Source: Photobacterium chitinilyticum
Lineage (GTDB): Bacteria > Pseudomonadota > Gammaproteobacteria > Enterobacterales > Vibrionaceae
Length of the DNA: 64,000 bases
Assembly (NCBI RefSeq): GCF_004104355.1
Contig: NZ_RJLM01000004.1
Coordinates: forward strand, 409,536-473,535
Direction: 5' to 3'
The notes beneath the pieces were generated by a model that searched no databases, was not told the origin of the DNA, and saw only the letters and a program-made list of their open reading frames with translations. The position numbers and the translations under genes were made by a program. Below, in pieces: positions 8,287-18,221 of this stretch; the first letter of the stretch is position 1; each line of letters opens with the position of its first letter.

Positions 8287-9069
8287 CTACATGTCATTGA
8301 TTACGATGTAAGTGGCATAGACCGGGCCATGTACCCCGACAACCTTGATGAGTTCAATATCAGCGGTTGAGCTCGGACCCGAAATGAAGTTGACGCAAGA
8401 CGGGATCCGCTCTCCGTTCTTGGCTTTCTCATGCAGGGCGGCCGTTGCTTGAGTCAGTCGTGGAATCAAAGTGCTCTGCGGTACGATAAATACCGATGCC
8501 TCTGGCAACAGGCTAACTGCGCGGCCCTGTGCCGGATTGCTATAGAGCACCATTGTGCCAGACTCAGCCAGTGCCTGTTCGGCAAATACAACACCGACCT
8601 GAGCACGTTCCGCAATGGTAATGTTCGGCTCGTAGCCCGCAGACTGATCCCAAACATGAACAGAGTGCTGTTTATCTGCCAGCTCTGTTGGGTCAACCAG
8701 TGCCAGTAATCTTTCATCAGCAGACAGAATAGTTTCGCTGTCTTGGCGTGCAGCGTCTTCCTCCTCGTTGTTGCAGTAATACAGACAGGCTGATTTAAGT
8801 GTTTTCGCCAGTTCGGCCTTTGTGGTTTCTAAGGCACGGGCACCGAGCGCTGTCTCGGTATATTTGATGAGTTCAGCTTTAAGCTCGTCTTGGCTCTTGT
8901 CTGCCATGACGTCATGATGACAGCGGTATTTCAGGGCCGGGCGTTCGACAGGTGTCGTTTTACGCTCGCGGCCTAGCTTCTGGGCTATATTGTCCAAGAA
9001 GCTATCGCGGTTATAAATTCGCTGTGCGGTTTGGTGATCCATTGTTTTTTCTGAGTCATTGTTAGCCAT
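8287..9069 (-). CDS. lutC: LutC-type L-lactate oxidation subunit (DUF162/YkgG)
   Basis: LutC is the third component of the LutABC iron-sulfur complex, which oxidises L-lactate to pyruvate in many bacteria (YkgEFG in E. coli). The 260-residue protein has the LUD/DUF162 domain at about 110-258. The conserved AESGTMVLYSN segment and the C-terminal SFISGPSSTADIE-type motif (here NFISGPSSTADIEL) are clear. The N-terminal 100 residues are less conserved. I place the start at ATG 9069, preceded by AGGTGA, 10 bp after lutB; a longer frame exists upstream but would overlap lutB. It is the last gene of lldP-lutABC. Confidence 0.9.
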   Translation of the reverse strand: MANNDSEKTMDHQTAQRIYNRDSFLDNIAQKLGRERKTTPVERPALKYRCHHDVMADKSQDELKAELIKYTETALGARALETTKAELAKTLKSACLYYCNNEEEDAARQDSETILSADERLLALVDPTELADKQHSVHVWDQSAGYEPNITIAERAQVGVVFAEQALAESGTMVLYSNPAQGRAVSLLPEASVFIVPQSTLIPRLTQATAALHEKAKNGERIPSCVNFISGPSSTADIELIKVVGVHGPVYATYIVINDM

Positions 9070-9079
9070 AATTTCACCT

Positions 9080-10492
9080 TTACCCCTGATTACGTTTTTT
9101 GAACCAACTGCGGAAAGACTCGCCATCTGGTTCTGGTAAGTCACGTGTTTCGGTCCACGCACTGACACCGATGTTGACGGGGAGCTTACCGTTTCGGATC
9201 AGGCCGCTGGCCATTGTTGCACCGACTTTTACGGTATTGCCCCATAGCAGTGGGCGGGCGTTGATGAAGTTGAAAGCACTGACAGAGGCACGTTCAAGCA
9301 ACGGTGTCTGTTTGCTTTCAGCCATTTTCTGGCGGTGTTTGAGTAACAGATCTGATAGCGGGATTTTTACCGGGCATACGTCGTGACAGGCACGGCACAA
9401 GCTACAGGCATAAGGCAGATCTTTAAAGTCATCGTAGCCGCCGAGCAGAGGCGACAGAACGGCACCGATAGGACCGGAGTAGATAGAGCCGTAAGACTGG
9501 CCGCCGATATGGCGGTATGCCGGACAAGTGTTGACACAAGCGGCACAGCGTACGCAGCGCAGGATATCTTTGAACTCCGAGCCGAGAATATCAGAGCGGC
9601 CATTATCGATAATCACTAGGTGGAATTCTTCCGGACCATCGCAGTGTTCGTCCTCGCGAGGGCCGGTCAGGGCAGTGACATAACCGGTTAGCGGCAGGCC
9701 AACTGCGCTGCGGCATAGTAGGCTGACAACGATATCCAGCTCTTCGAAGGTCGGAACAATACGCTCCATACCCATCACGGCGATGTGAGTCTTCGGCAGG
9801 GTGGTGGCCAGACGGGCGTTGCCCTCGTTGGTCACTAGAGCCACTGTGCCGGATTCCGCTACCGCAAAGTTACACCCGGTGATACCGATGTCAGCTTCCA
9901 GGAAGTCATTGCGAATGTAGTTTCGCACATAGCGGGTCATCTCTTCGGGATCATCCGAGCCCTGGTAGTCAATTTTATCCTTGAACACATCACGAATTTG
10001 CATCCGGTTTTTGTGTAGGGCCGGTACTACGATATGGGACGGCGGATCGCAGTCATCGACCTGCAGGATATATTCGCCGAGGTCGGTTTCTACCACGTCG
10101 CAATTATTGCGCTCGATGATTTTGTTCAGGCCAATTTCCTCTGTCACCATGGACTTGGATTTGACGACTTTCTTGGCATTTTTCTCTTGAACGATGTTTT
10201 CAACATAGTCCGTCGCTTCGTCTGCGGTACGGGCGAAGAAAACATGTCCGCCGTTTTTTTGTACGTTGTCACTTAGCTGCTGGAGGTAGTAGTCCAGGTT
10301 GTCCAGAACGTGATTACGAATATCCATTCCCATCTCGCGCCATTCTTCCCAATTGCCGAGTTTGTCGGCGGCAATAGCGCGGTTGGTGAACATACGTTCC
10401 TGTGCATTGGCAACAGATTTACGCATGAAGTCGTCTTGCATCTGAACGTCTATACGATCTTTGAATTTAATATTGCTGGTTTTCATCGACAT
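9080..10492 (-). CDS. lutB: LutB-type iron-sulfur subunit of L-lactate oxidation
   Basis: This 470-residue protein combines an LUD domain (about 60-290, with [16 protein letters not shown]) and a ferredoxin-like region. The latter has two 4Fe-4S cysteine clusters: [12 protein letters not shown] near residue 305 and [12 protein letters not shown] near 355. A C-terminal tail of about 90 residues follows. It is the electron-transfer component of the LutABC complex. Length and motif order equal those of YkgF/LutB. It lies 12 bp downstream of lutA and 10 bp upstream of lutC, so the three are co-transcribed. The start has a GAGGG ribosome-binding site. Confidence 0.94.
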   Translation of the reverse strand: MSMKTSNIKFKDRIDVQMQDDFMRKSVANAQERMFTNRAIAADKLGNWEEWREMGMDIRNHVLDNLDYYLQQLSDNVQKNGGHVFFARTADEATDYVENIVQEKNAKKVVKSKSMVTEEIGLNKIIERNNCDVVETDLGEYILQVDDCDPPSHIVVPALHKNRMQIRDVFKDKIDYQGSDDPEEMTRYVRNYIRNDFLEADIGITGCNFAVAESGTVALVTNEGNARLATTLPKTHIAVMGMERIVPTFEELDIVVSLLCRSAVGLPLTGYVTALTGPREDEHCDGPEEFHLVIIDNGRSDILGSEFKDILRCVRCAACVNTCPAYRHIGGQSYGSIYSGPIGAVLSPLLGGYDDFKDLPYACSLCRACHDVCPVKIPLSDLLLKHRQKMAESKQTPLLERASVSAFNFINARPLLWGNTVKVGATMASGLIRNGKLPVNIGVSAWTETRDLPEPDGESFRSWFKKRNQG

Positions 10493-10504
10493 AACAACGC
10501 CCTC

Positions 10505-11224
10505 TTAACGACTCATCAGCACATCAACAATGTGCAGTACTTTGATTGGACGCCCTTCGCGGGTCATACGTCCACCGATGTTCATCAGGCAGCTGATATC
10601 GGCACCAATGAGGTACTCAGGTTCGGCGGCACTGATGTGATGGACTTTTTCTTTGACCATCTCACCGGAAATTTCTGACATCTTGACTGAGAAAGTACCA
10701 CCGAAACCGCAGCAGGTTTCCTGGTTTTTGATTGGCACCATTTCTAGGCCTTCGACATTAGCTAACAGGCGTAGGGGCTCTTCGCGTACGCCCAGCTTGC
10801 GGATCAAGCTGCACGACGGGTGGTAAACAGCACGGCCTTTTAGGCGAGCACCGACGTTTTCAACGCCCAGCTCATTAACGATGAACTGAGTTAGTTCGAA
10901 CAGGCGGTCAGCAACTTTTTGAGCACGGGCTGCCCATTCTGGTTCACTAGCTAGGTATTCCGGATAACGCTTGATTGAGGCCGCACATGACCCCGCTGGT
11001 GTCACGATGGGGTGGTCATTTTCTTCAAAGGCAGCGATCAGATTCTTCATTGCTGGCTTGCTGTCTTCAATGTAGCCACTATTCAATGAAGGTTGGCCAC
11101 AGCATCCTTGTTTTTCAGGGAAGATGATCTCGCAGCCAAGCTGTTCCAAAAGCACGACAGACTTTTTGGCAACCTCGGCCTTTACCGTGTCGCACAGACA
11201 GGTGGCAAAAAAGTTTACCTTCAT
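10505..11224 (-). CDS. lutA: LutA-type CCG-domain subunit of L-lactate oxidation
   Basis: This 239-residue protein has two cysteine-rich CCG domains: GCCGQPSLNSG near residue 42 and ETCCGFGGTFSVK near 170, the latter the second CCG motif. These bind iron-sulfur clusters in the heterodisulfide-reductase/GlpC/LutA family. Together with LutB and LutC it feeds electrons from L-lactate to the respiratory chain. Length and motifs match YkgE/LutA. It follows lldP by 108 bp and precedes lutB by 12 bp on the same strand. GlpC and GlcF share the CCG motif but are longer and carry ferredoxin domains, so LutA is the best fit. Confidence 0.93.
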   Translation of the reverse strand: MKVNFFATCLCDTVKAEVAKKSVVLLEQLGCEIIFPEKQGCCGQPSLNSGYIEDSKPAMKNLIAAFEENDHPIVTPAGSCAASIKRYPEYLASEPEWAARAQKVADRLFELTQFIVNELGVENVGARLKGRAVYHPSCSLIRKLGVREEPLRLLANVEGLEMVPIKNQETCCGFGGTFSVKMSEISGEMVKEKVHHISAAEPEYLIGADISCLMNIGGRMTREGRPIKVLHIVDVLMSR

Positions 11225-11332
11225 GATATTGCTCCAGTGACGGTTGAACCGTATTTATAGTGTGGTTGATTTTTCTATGTACAGCGTGGTGGTTAACGCT
11301 GTACATGTATTTCGAATATAGGGTCGAAAGTA

Positions 11333-12913
11333 TTAGATAAACGCGCTTACCAAGCCGACAATTACGCCGTATAGAATCATTGGCACCACAGTCCGTTTAA
11401 TGATGTAGCCTTCTTTGTTGGCAATCCCCAGAATGGTCGAGACGGCAATGATGTTGTTGATACAAACCATGTTACCCATCGAGGCGCCTACTGATTGCAG
11501 AGCCAGAATGGTTGTCTCAGGTATTGCAACGCTCTGTGCAATTGTTTGCTGGATACCGCCGAAGGTCAGGTTGGAAACCGTTGCAGATCCCGAGAAGAAC
11601 GCACCTAGCGCACCGAGGTAGGATGCAACCCACTGCCAGTTAGCCCCCATAAGGCCGGAGAAAGCTTGACCGGTTGTCATGATTGGCGATTTATCACCAC
11701 CGATCATCATGAACTTCACCATGATCAGGGCACCGACAAGTGCAATAAATGGCATCTTGATGCGGCTCGCTGTTTCGGTAAAGGCCTGTTTGACCGTATT
11801 ACGTTGCATACCAAGTACCGGTATACAAATCAGAACAACCAATAGGAACGGGATTAAGGCCGGTACGTATAGTGTTTTATATGCCCAGCTGGTTTCTGTG
11901 CCAAGAATGTTGCTCAATTTAATGATTAATGCCTGGCTGACACTGAGATCACTGAAGCCGAGGCTTAGGTTAAACAACGGCGTGCTGTCAGTTAGCATTC
12001 CCTTGATACCCAACTGCTGAATACGGGTGACGATGAGAATAAGGATTAGCAGTAGTGTTGGGCTCATTGCCTTGAAGACAGTCTTGAAAGGGATCTGTAC
12101 GTTATTGGCTTGAGATGTAGATTCTGGTGCTTCGAGGCCGATATTATAACGTGCTAGTAAAATAGACAGAGTCAGGCCAATTGCACCGCCAATCAGAGAT
12201 GGAAACTCGTAGTTCCACTGGGCAAACAGTAGGTATGGAACGGTACAAGATAGTATGCTGAGTTGAATAAACAGCAGGTTACGTCGAATAGCTTGCCAGC
12301 TGACAACGAACTTCAATGCAATTACCGGAATGATGAAAGCCGCAATTGAATGAAGCAGTGCCGACAGGCGGCCTGTTTCCATCAGTGTTGCTTCATCCAG
12401 TCCTAGGCTGCTAAAGCCAAACCAAGTTGGTGTTCCGACAGCGCCGAACGAGACCGGCACTGAGTTCATAACCAAGGCAAGCATTGCTACTTTTAATGGA
12501 TTAAAGCCTAGGCCGACAAGAATCGGTGCTGCAATTGCAGCAGGTGTACCAAAACCGGAAGCACCTTCAATCATGAAGGCAAATGCCCATCCAATGATCA
12601 TCAGCTGGGCGGTCTGGTTACGGCTGATCCCTTCTAGCCATTGGCGGATAACCGCTTCGGCGCCAGAAAGGGCAATAACACGGTTCAGTAGGATGGCGCC
12701 TGCAATGATTGAAATTGGGGTTATTGCAGACAAGGTGCCGGCAATCATATTGGCAGAAATCAGAGTGATATCTGTGCCAAAGTAAAAGAGTTGCAGTAAG
12801 CCAATAATCAGCGCTGTAACGGGAAGCGCGATATGTGAAGGTAGGGCATCTTTCTTGGTCATCATCCAGATAAGAAGCAAAATCGGCACAACAGATATTG
12901 CAAGGTTTATCAT
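11333..12913 (-). CDS. lldP: L-lactate permease (LctP family)
   Basis: This 526-residue, highly hydrophobic inner-membrane protein has about 12 or more membrane spans. It carries the LctP-family segments EGASGFGTPAAIAAPILVGLGF (near 115-136, including the conserved glycine-rich GFGTP) and VPVSFGAVGTPTWFG. The C-terminal VCINNIIAVSTILG segment is also typical. It imports L-lactate (and usually glycolate) with protons. It is the first gene of the lldP-lutABC operon, supplying the substrate that LutABC oxidises. No LldR-type regulator is adjacent. The ATG at 12913 agrees with the family N-terminus. Confidence 0.93.
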   Translation of the reverse strand: MINLAISVVPILLLIWMMTKKDALPSHIALPVTALIIGLLQLFYFGTDITLISANMIAGTLSAITPISIIAGAILLNRVIALSGAEAVIRQWLEGISRNQTAQLMIIGWAFAFMIEGASGFGTPAAIAAPILVGLGFNPLKVAMLALVMNSVPVSFGAVGTPTWFGFSSLGLDEATLMETGRLSALLHSIAAFIIPVIALKFVVSWQAIRRNLLFIQLSILSCTVPYLLFAQWNYEFPSLIGGAIGLTLSILLARYNIGLEAPESTSQANNVQIPFKTVFKAMSPTLLLILILIVTRIQQLGIKGMLTDSTPLFNLSLGFSDLSVSQALIIKLSNILGTETSWAYKTLYVPALIPFLLVVLICIPVLGMQRNTVKQAFTETASRIKMPFIALVGALIMVKFMMIGGDKSPIMTTGQAFSGLMGANWQWVASYLGALGAFFSGSATVSNLTFGGIQQTIAQSVAIPETTILALQSVGASMGNMVCINNIIAVSTILGIANKEGYIIKRTVVPMILYGVIVGLVSAFI

Positions 12914-13407
12914 TCTTTATCCCACTTTATTAGTCGATGTTCAGGTTGTGTTTGTGAAGTTATTTTTCTAATTATTAATTGTCGGTAGAGGCAAAGTGTC
13001 TTGGCGACGTTGTGGGAGGAATATTCTAGGCAGGAAAATCAATCTGGCTATCTGTTTTTGTTTTGTTAAAAGTGTGACAAATGGTTTGTTTGTGATTCCT
13101 CTCCGAATGTTAAATTTGGAAGTTGAAGTATTTCTCTATTTTTCAAGAGCTTATTTTTATCTCTGCGATGAGTGAGTTATTATTGGTTCAGTTATGGAAA
13201 CAATCATTTTGCTATAATTAGCCAATGATTGAGGTGATAAAATTAACGAATTTATCAAGACCTTTACACGGGTGGGAGTGGTTATCATTACCGATTGTTG
13301 ATTTGTTGTAATTTAACAACAAATCCTTTTATTTACTGCCAAATTTAGACATTTATTTCTACATTTAAGAAAGCAGATTTAGTTGGAAAGTTATTGAGGT
13401 AGGTGAA
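12914..13407. promoter_or_regulatory. Divergent spacer with lldP promoter and a 10-bp inverted repeat
   Basis: This 494-bp AT-rich spacer separates lldP (minus) from a DCC-type gene (plus). GATTTGTTGT at 13300-13309 is repeated as its complement at 13316-13325 with a 6-base loop, followed by CTTTTATTT. No gene ends here, so the element is either an operator or an attenuator-like hairpin in the leader of the downstream gene. No LldR-type operator was recognised. Confidence 0.4.
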
Positions 13408-13773
13408 ATGGAAAGAATACATTTGACCGTCTTTTATGATGGCTCCTGCGCTAGTTGTGTTGAAGATCGGGCTCGCTACGAGCTATGGCTTGGCAAACAT
13501 ATTGATCAAGTTTATTGGTTCGATATTACGGGCCAGGAAGACTACATGATGAAACATGGCATTGACCCGGCTCAGGCTCTAAGGGAACTGCATGTTTGGG
13601 ATGGTCATGGTGTGCTCTATCGCGAAATGGATGCCTACATTTTATTGTTGCAGCAGGTTTGGTGGTTGAAGCCTGTCGCTTGGGTCATCCAGATTTCATT
13701 TATTCGCCGACAGTTATCGCGATGGTATCGACACACGGTAGATAAGCGGCTTGCTCGTGATGGCAGGGGGTAA
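13408..13773 (+). CDS. DCC-family (DUF393) thiol-disulfide oxidoreductase-like protein
   Basis: This 121-residue protein belongs by eye to the DUF393/YuxK family, small thioredoxin-fold proteins named after a conserved DxxCxxC motif. Here FYDGSCASCVEDR at residues 9-21 gives the two cysteines. A later segment, ALRELHVWDGHGVLYREMDAYILLL, is typical of the family. A hydrophobic C-terminal third (WWLKPVAWVIQISFI) may touch the membrane. The role is not established; related proteins are suspected in redox reactions. ATG 13408 has AGGTGA four bases upstream. It is convergent with the following Lon-domain gene. Confidence 0.8.
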   Translation: MERIHLTVFYDGSCASCVEDRARYELWLGKHIDQVYWFDITGQEDYMMKHGIDPAQALRELHVWDGHGVLYREMDAYILLLQQVWWLKPVAWVIQISFIRRQLSRWYRHTVDKRLARDGRG

Positions 13774-13887
13774 GCTCTGGTTGGTTCAGTGGTTCAGGTT
13801 GGATGGAAATCTCAATCATGTCGCTGTGAATAGACACGTCCGTGGACATAGATTGAGACATAACACCAAGAAATCCTCTGTCTCGTG

Positions 13888-14451
13888 TTATTCTTTTTTT
13901 AATTGTTCATTAATAATATTGTGTAGAAAAGACAGCGCAGCGCGATGATCACTTCTACTCATAAACCATTGTTTCTGATTTGTTTCCAAGGGTAATATTT
14001 CTAACCACCGTTGGCATACCCAGGTCATATCATCGTAGTCCGGTATGGGATAGTTTGTGGCATGCTCAGGGTACTCATCAAATAGGGCTCGAAGACTGTT
14101 TGCTATATCACGGTCGGAAAACTTCATTATCGTCGGTGACCAGTTCTTCATCAGCGTGATATCGCCAAACCGTAGCCCATCATCCTCTTGCCTGTGTTCA
14201 TTGATGATAAACTTCTCGACACCTTTAACTGTGATACCTAACAAACCATCGGATAAACGCTCAAAGTCGGTAATGATAGCACGGGTGCCAAAGTGGCAAA
14301 GAGTATCACCATCCTTCATGCAAAGGCCGAAGCCTTCACCAGATGCCATAGCGAGTTTAACTAAGCGTGTATACCTTGGTTCGAAGATCCTGAGTTTGCT
14401 GATACCACCCGGTAACAAATATAGCTGTAACGGAAAAAGGGGTAACTGCAT
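13888..14451 (-). CDS. Lon-substrate-binding-domain (LAN) protein
   Basis: This 187-residue protein consists of a single Lon N-terminal (substrate-binding) domain without the AAA and protease domains. The opening LPLFPLQLYLLPGGISKLRIFEPRY segment is the hallmark, with basic FEPRY and later GITVKGVEKF. The C-terminal helical part (WLEILPLETNQKQWFM) is also typical. Bacterial members of this length are common and their function is not settled; recognition of hydrophobic or unfolded peptides is inferred from Lon. It stands alone between the DCC-type gene and bioA. Confidence 0.85.
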   Translation of the reverse strand: MQLPLFPLQLYLLPGGISKLRIFEPRYTRLVKLAMASGEGFGLCMKDGDTLCHFGTRAIITDFERLSDGLLGITVKGVEKFIINEHRQEDDGLRFGDITLMKNWSPTIMKFSDRDIANSLRALFDEYPEHATNYPIPDYDDMTWVCQRWLEILPLETNQKQWFMSRSDHRAALSFLHNIINEQLKKE

Positions 14452-14505
14452 AGTTCATAGCCTTTACTGACGTTATTTAATGGATGTAACGTTAGTGATT
14501 AGTAT

Positions 14506-14535
14506 AAGCAGACAATTTTAGGAAATTGTCTGCTT
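14506..14535 (-). terminator. Hairpin downstream of bioA
   Basis: AAGCAGACAATTT (14506-14518) and AAATTGTCTGCTT (14523-14535) make a perfect 13-bp stem with a 4-base loop, 8 bp after the bioA stop. The trailing T content on the minus strand is modest, but the stem and its position support termination of bioA. Confidence 0.65.
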
Positions 14536-14542
14536 TTCGATA

Positions 14543-15823
14543 CTACTGCAGAGTTAACAACATTGCGGAAGTTAGGCGGCTAAGTTCCTGTGGTTTAATG
14601 ATAAATGGAGGCATAATGTAGACAAGTGTGCCAAAAGGGCGAATCCAGACACCGTTGTCTACAAAATCCTTCTGTATTTGGACCATATCAACAGGCTCAT
14701 AGAGCTCAACCACCCCGATTGCCCCCAGCCAGCGTACGTCTTTTACCTTTTCGAGCTTACCGATTTCAGGCAATTCTTGAGCAAGCTGTTTTTCTATGTT
14801 GGCCACTTGCTGTTGCCAGAGACCTTGTTGCAGCAGTTCAAGGCTGGCATTGGCGACGGCGCAGGCCAGCGGGTTGCCCATAAAGGTAGGACCATGCATG
14901 AAACAACCGGCTTCTCCGCCACATACCGTGTCAGCAACGTGCTTGGTTGTCAGGGTTGCGGAGAGCGTCATGTAACCACCGGTCAGTGCTTTGCCGACAC
15001 ACATAATATCTGGGCTGATCCCCGCGTGCTCGCAGGCAAACAGCTTGCCGGTACGACCGAAGCCGGTGGCAATTTCATCGGCGATAAGCAAGATACCAGC
15101 TTGGTCGCATAGTTCACGAACGCGTTTAAGAAAGATCGGATGGTAGATCCGCATGCCACCTGCACCTTGGACGATCGGTTCAATGATCACAGCGGCAATG
15201 TCGTTCTGGTTGGATTCTAGCTTCTGTTTGAAGTCAGAAATATCATCTTCGCGCCACTCTTCATCAAACCGACATTCTGGTGATAGAGCAAAAATGTGTT
15301 CTGGCAGGAAGCCCTTATACAGGCTGTGCATGGAGTTATTCGGATCGGTAACCGACATCGCAGCAAACGTATCGCCGTGGTAGCCATGTTTGATGGTGAG
15401 AAATTTTGGCCTGCGTTCTCCCTTGGCATGCCAGTATTGTAGGGCCATTTTTAGCGAGACCTCGACAGCAACGGATCCCGAATCAGCCAGGAATACATGC
15501 TGCAATGGTGCCGGCGTCATGTCGACCAGCTTCTTGCATAAATCGACTGCTGGCTGGTGGGTAATACCACCAAACATTACATGAGACATTTTATCAATCT
15601 GCGCCTTGGCAGCCTGATTGAGTGCCGGGTGGTTATAGCCGTGAATGGTCGACCACCAAGACGACATCCCGTCAATAATCTTACGTCCGTCCTCTAACTG
15701 TAGGTAGACTCCGTCGGCACTCTCTACCGGGTAACATGGTAGTGGGTTGAGTGTCGAGGTGTAAGGGTGCCAGACGTGCTGCTGGTCAAATTCCAGATCA
15801 ATTGCGTTGATTAATTTTTGCAC
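14543..15823 (-). CDS. bioA: Adenosylmethionine-8-amino-7-oxononanoate aminotransferase
   Basis: BioA makes 7,8-diaminopelargonate from KAPA, with S-adenosylmethionine as amino donor, and uses PLP. The 426-residue protein has the BioA N-terminal WHPYTST segment and the MSSWWSTIHGYNHP motif near residue 53. LIADEIATGFGRTG lies near 245, and the PLP lysine is in VGKALTGGYMTLS near 279. The start is a GTG at 15821-15823, since no ATG is in frame at the right place; the rest of the N-terminus matches homologues. It is divergent from bioBFCD, and the BirA operator begins 4 bp from its start codon, overlapping its ribosome-binding region. Confidence 0.96.
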   Translation of the reverse strand: MQKLINAIDLEFDQQHVWHPYTSTLNPLPCYPVESADGVYLQLEDGRKIIDGMSSWWSTIHGYNHPALNQAAKAQIDKMSHVMFGGITHQPAVDLCKKLVDMTPAPLQHVFLADSGSVAVEVSLKMALQYWHAKGERRPKFLTIKHGYHGDTFAAMSVTDPNNSMHSLYKGFLPEHIFALSPECRFDEEWREDDISDFKQKLESNQNDIAAVIIEPIVQGAGGMRIYHPIFLKRVRELCDQAGILLIADEIATGFGRTGKLFACEHAGISPDIMCVGKALTGGYMTLSATLTTKHVADTVCGGEAGCFMHGPTFMGNPLACAVANASLELLQQGLWQQQVANIEKQLAQELPEIGKLEKVKDVRWLGAIGVVELYEPVDMVQIQKDFVDNGVWIRPFGTLVYIMPPFIIKPQELSRLTSAMLLTLQ

Positions 15824-15826
15824 AGA

Positions 15827-15857
15827 TGTAAACCTTTGGCCTTGTTGATGGTTGACA
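15827..15857. promoter_or_regulatory. BirA (biotin repressor) operator
   Basis: TGTAAACC at 15827-15834 and GGTTGACA at 15850-15857 form an inverted repeat with a 15-bp spacer. This is the BirA operator architecture (consensus TTGTAAACC-N15-GGTTTACAA) with one base off in the right half. It lies between divergent bioA and bioB and overlaps both the predicted bioB -35 element and the bioA leader. Biotin-loaded BirA should shut off both transcripts. Confidence 0.88.
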
Positions 15858-15879
15858 GTTTACTAAGTCGAAGTAGACT
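15852..15879 (+). promoter_or_regulatory. Predicted bioBFCD promoter
   Basis: A perfect -35 box, TTGACA (15852-15857), is followed after 16 bp by TAGACT (15874-15879), 4 of 6 matches to the -10 consensus. The -35 box lies inside the right BirA half-site, which gives a direct mechanism of repression. Confidence 0.6.
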
Positions 15880-15885
15880 AGCCAA
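15857..15885 (-). promoter_or_regulatory. Predicted bioA promoter
   Basis: On the minus strand TTGGCT (15880-15885) and TAAACT (15857-15862) are separated by 17 bp. This would initiate just inside the BirA operator and faces the bioB promoter, as in the E. coli face-to-face bio promoters. Confidence 0.45.
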
Positions 15886-16018
15886 GTATTGATACTCGTT
15901 TGGATCGATATTTAATGTATTGAATCAAATGAAAACAGAATAAATCAAGTCGCTGTTTAGCTCTGGCCCTACGAGTATTCCAGTTGCCGGACAGCCACTG
16001 ACAATAGAGGTTATACAC

Positions 16019-17071
16019 GTGGAAATACGTCACGACTGGAGCATCGAGGAAGTTCAAGCCTTATTTGACAAGCCGTTTATGGATTTGGTGTTTGAAGCAC
16101 AGCTCGTTCATCGCCAGCATCACGAGCCGAATAAGGTACAGGTCAGTACCTTGCTTTCAATCAAGACCGGCGCCTGTCCGGAAGATTGTAAGTACTGCCC
16201 GCAGAGTGCCCATTACCGTACCGACGTTGAGCGTGAGCGCTTACTGGAAGTCGAGCGTGTATTGGAGGCCGCCAATAAAGCCAAGGAGTCGGGGGCGACT
16301 CGATTCTGCATGGGAGCAGCCTGGAAAAACCCGAAAGAGCGCGATATGCCGTATCTGCTCGACATGGTACGTGGCGTGAAGGGGATGGGACTGGAAACCT
16401 GTATGACCCTAGGGATGATCACAGGTGATCAGGCCAATGAGTTGGCTGGTGCCGGCCTTGATTACTACAATCACAACCTCGATACCTCACCAGAATATTA
16501 CGGCAATATTATCACCACCCGTACCTATCAGGATCGCCTTGATACCCTGGGTCATGTTCGTGACTCGGGAATGAAAATTTGTTCAGGCGGTATAATCGGC
16601 ATGGGTGAAAGCTCGCGTGACCGTGCTAGCTTGCTGGTTGAGTTGGCGAATCTGCCCGTTCACCCTGAAAGCGTGCCAATTAATATGCTGGTCAAGGTCA
16701 AAGGTACGCCGCTGGAATCGGTAGATGATGTCGACCCGTTTGATTTCATCCGTATTATCGCGGTCGCGCGTATTATTATGCCGAAATCTGCCGTTCGACT
16801 TTCTGCCGGTCGCGAAGACATGAACGAACAGATGCAGACGCTTTGCTTCATGGCGGGTGCCAACTCGGTATTCTATGGCTGCAAATTACTGACTACACCG
16901 AATCCGGGTGAAGACAAAGACATGATGCTGTTTGAAAAGCTGGGGATTAATCGCCAGCAGCAAGCAGCGAAGCCGGATGAAGTACAAGAGCAAGAGTTGT
17001 TGGGTCAGGTCGCTCAGCGAGTTGCTGCACGCCCGACAAAAGACGATCTTTTCTACGATGCCTCGCTTTAA
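16019..17071 (+). CDS. bioB: Biotin synthase (radical SAM)
   Basis: BioB inserts sulfur into dethiobiotin to give biotin. The 350-residue protein matches Vibrio and E. coli BioB end to end. C53, C57 and C60 in [10 protein letters not shown] bind the 4Fe-4S/SAM cluster. [26 protein letters not shown] and [28 protein letters not shown] are family signatures, the former with the Asn/Asp residues lining the active site. The start is a GTG at 16019 preceded by a GAGG, and matches the family N-terminus. bioF begins inside its last codons, so translation is likely coupled. Confidence 0.97.
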   Translation: MEIRHDWSIEEVQALFDKPFMDLVFEAQLVHRQHHEPNKVQVSTLLSIKTGACPEDCKYCPQSAHYRTDVERERLLEVERVLEAANKAKESGATRFCMGAAWKNPKERDMPYLLDMVRGVKGMGLETCMTLGMITGDQANELAGAGLDYYNHNLDTSPEYYGNIITTRTYQDRLDTLGHVRDSGMKICSGGIIGMGESSRDRASLLVELANLPVHPESVPINMLVKVKGTPLESVDDVDPFDFIRIIAVARIIMPKSAVRLSAGREDMNEQMQTLCFMAGANSVFYGCKLLTTPNPGEDKDMMLFEKLGINRQQQAAKPDEVQEQELLGQVAQRVAARPTKDDLFYDASL

Positions 17072-18221
17072 ACACCGCATTGTACAGGCCCTGAGTGAGC
17101 GTAAGGCTCAGGGTTTGTATCGCCAGCGTACCCGCCTCGATCGTCGTCAGCAGATGATTGAATGCCATGGGGAGTCGCTAGTTAACTTTTCCAGTAATGA
17201 CTATCTTGGTCTGGCCCAAGCTCCCGAGTTGATCAAGGCTTGGCAGCAGGGCTTAAGCCTATACGGTACAGGTAGTGGTGCCTCACCGTTGGTTACCGGT
17301 TTTCACTCAGCACATCATGAACTCGAAGTGCAGTTAGCTGACTGGCTTGGATATGACAGAGCCTTGCTATTTAGCAGCGGATTCAGTGCCAACCAGGCGC
17401 TGCTGTTCACACTGCTCGAAAAGGATGATGTACTAATCCAGGATAAGCTGAATCATGCGTCGCTGATGGAGGCTGGGTTGCTGTCACCGGCTACGATGCG
17501 ACGGTTTCCACATAACGATACAACAGCCCTTTATCGCTCCCTGTTACGTTGTCACCACCAACACCCCGAAGCAGCCAGCATGGTAGTGACTGAAGGGGTT
17601 TTCAGTATGGACGGTGATCTGTCACCGCTTGCAGAAATGAAGTCCTTGTGTGCCAGGTACAATAGCTGGCTGGTTGTCGATGATGCCCACGGCTGCGGCG
17701 TATTGGGAGAGCAGGGACGTGGCAGCTGTGATCAGGCCGGTATTAAAGCCGATATTTTGGTTGTCACCTTTGGTAAGGCATTTGGCCTACAAGGGGCGGC
17801 AGTGCTGTGCAGCGAGGAAACGGCTGACTACTTAGTGCAGTTTGCGCGTCATTTTATCTATTCGACAGCGATGCCACCGGCTCAGGCGTATGCATTGAGC
17901 AAGGCCTGTAACTTGATCCAACAGGGGGGCTGGCGTCGGGAAAAGCTGCAAGAGCTCAGTGAATTGCTTGCTGAACGGGTTGAGCCGGAAGTTGAGTTGG
18001 TTGCAACAACGACACCGATAAAACCATTGATTATTGGCAATAGTGATAAAGCCGTATCAGCCTCCCTTGCCCTGAAAGAGAGAGGGATCTGGGTCAGTGC
18101 GATTCGTCCGCCAACCGTTCCGGCCAACAGTGCTCGTCTGCGTATTACACTGACGGCAGCGCACAGTCGATCTGATATAGAGAAGCTTGCAATAGGTATT
18201 AATGAGGTGATTCATGACTAA
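17058..18221 (+). CDS. bioF: 8-amino-7-oxononanoate synthase
   Basis: BioF condenses pimeloyl-ACP/CoA with L-alanine to KAPA using PLP. The 387-residue product has the alpha-oxoamine synthase signatures [11 protein letters not shown] (about 48-58) and [38 protein letters not shown] is present as well. The PLP lysine is in [11 protein letters not shown] near residue 238. ATG 17058 gives the family N-terminus (MPRFKHRI) and overlaps bioB by 14 bp; a longer in-frame extension inside bioB is not credible. Its end overlaps bioC by 8 bp. Confidence 0.96.
   Translation: MPRFKHRIVQALSERKAQGLYRQRTRLDRRQQMIECHGESLVNFSSNDYLGLAQAPELIKAWQQGLSLYGTGSGASPLVTGFHSAHHELEVQLADWLGYDRALLFSSGFSANQALLFTLLEKDDVLIQDKLNHASLMEAGLLSPATMRRFPHNDTTALYRSLLRCHHQHPEAASMVVTEGVFSMDGDLSPLAEMKSLCARYNSWLVVDDAHGCGVLGEQGRGSCDQAGIKADILVVTFGKAFGLQGAAVLCSEETADYLVQFARHFIYSTAMPPAQAYALSKACNLIQQGGWRREKLQELSELLAERVEPEVELVATTTPIKPLIIGNSDKAVSASLALKERGIWVSAIRPPTVPANSARLRITLTAAHSRSDIEKLAIGINEVIHD

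Noticed and set aside
13860-13898. ATAACAC/GTGTTAT hairpin with T7 as terminator of the DCC-type gene
   Set aside because: The stem is only 7 bp with an 18-base loop and it overlaps the stop codon of the convergent gene; possible but too weak to list.
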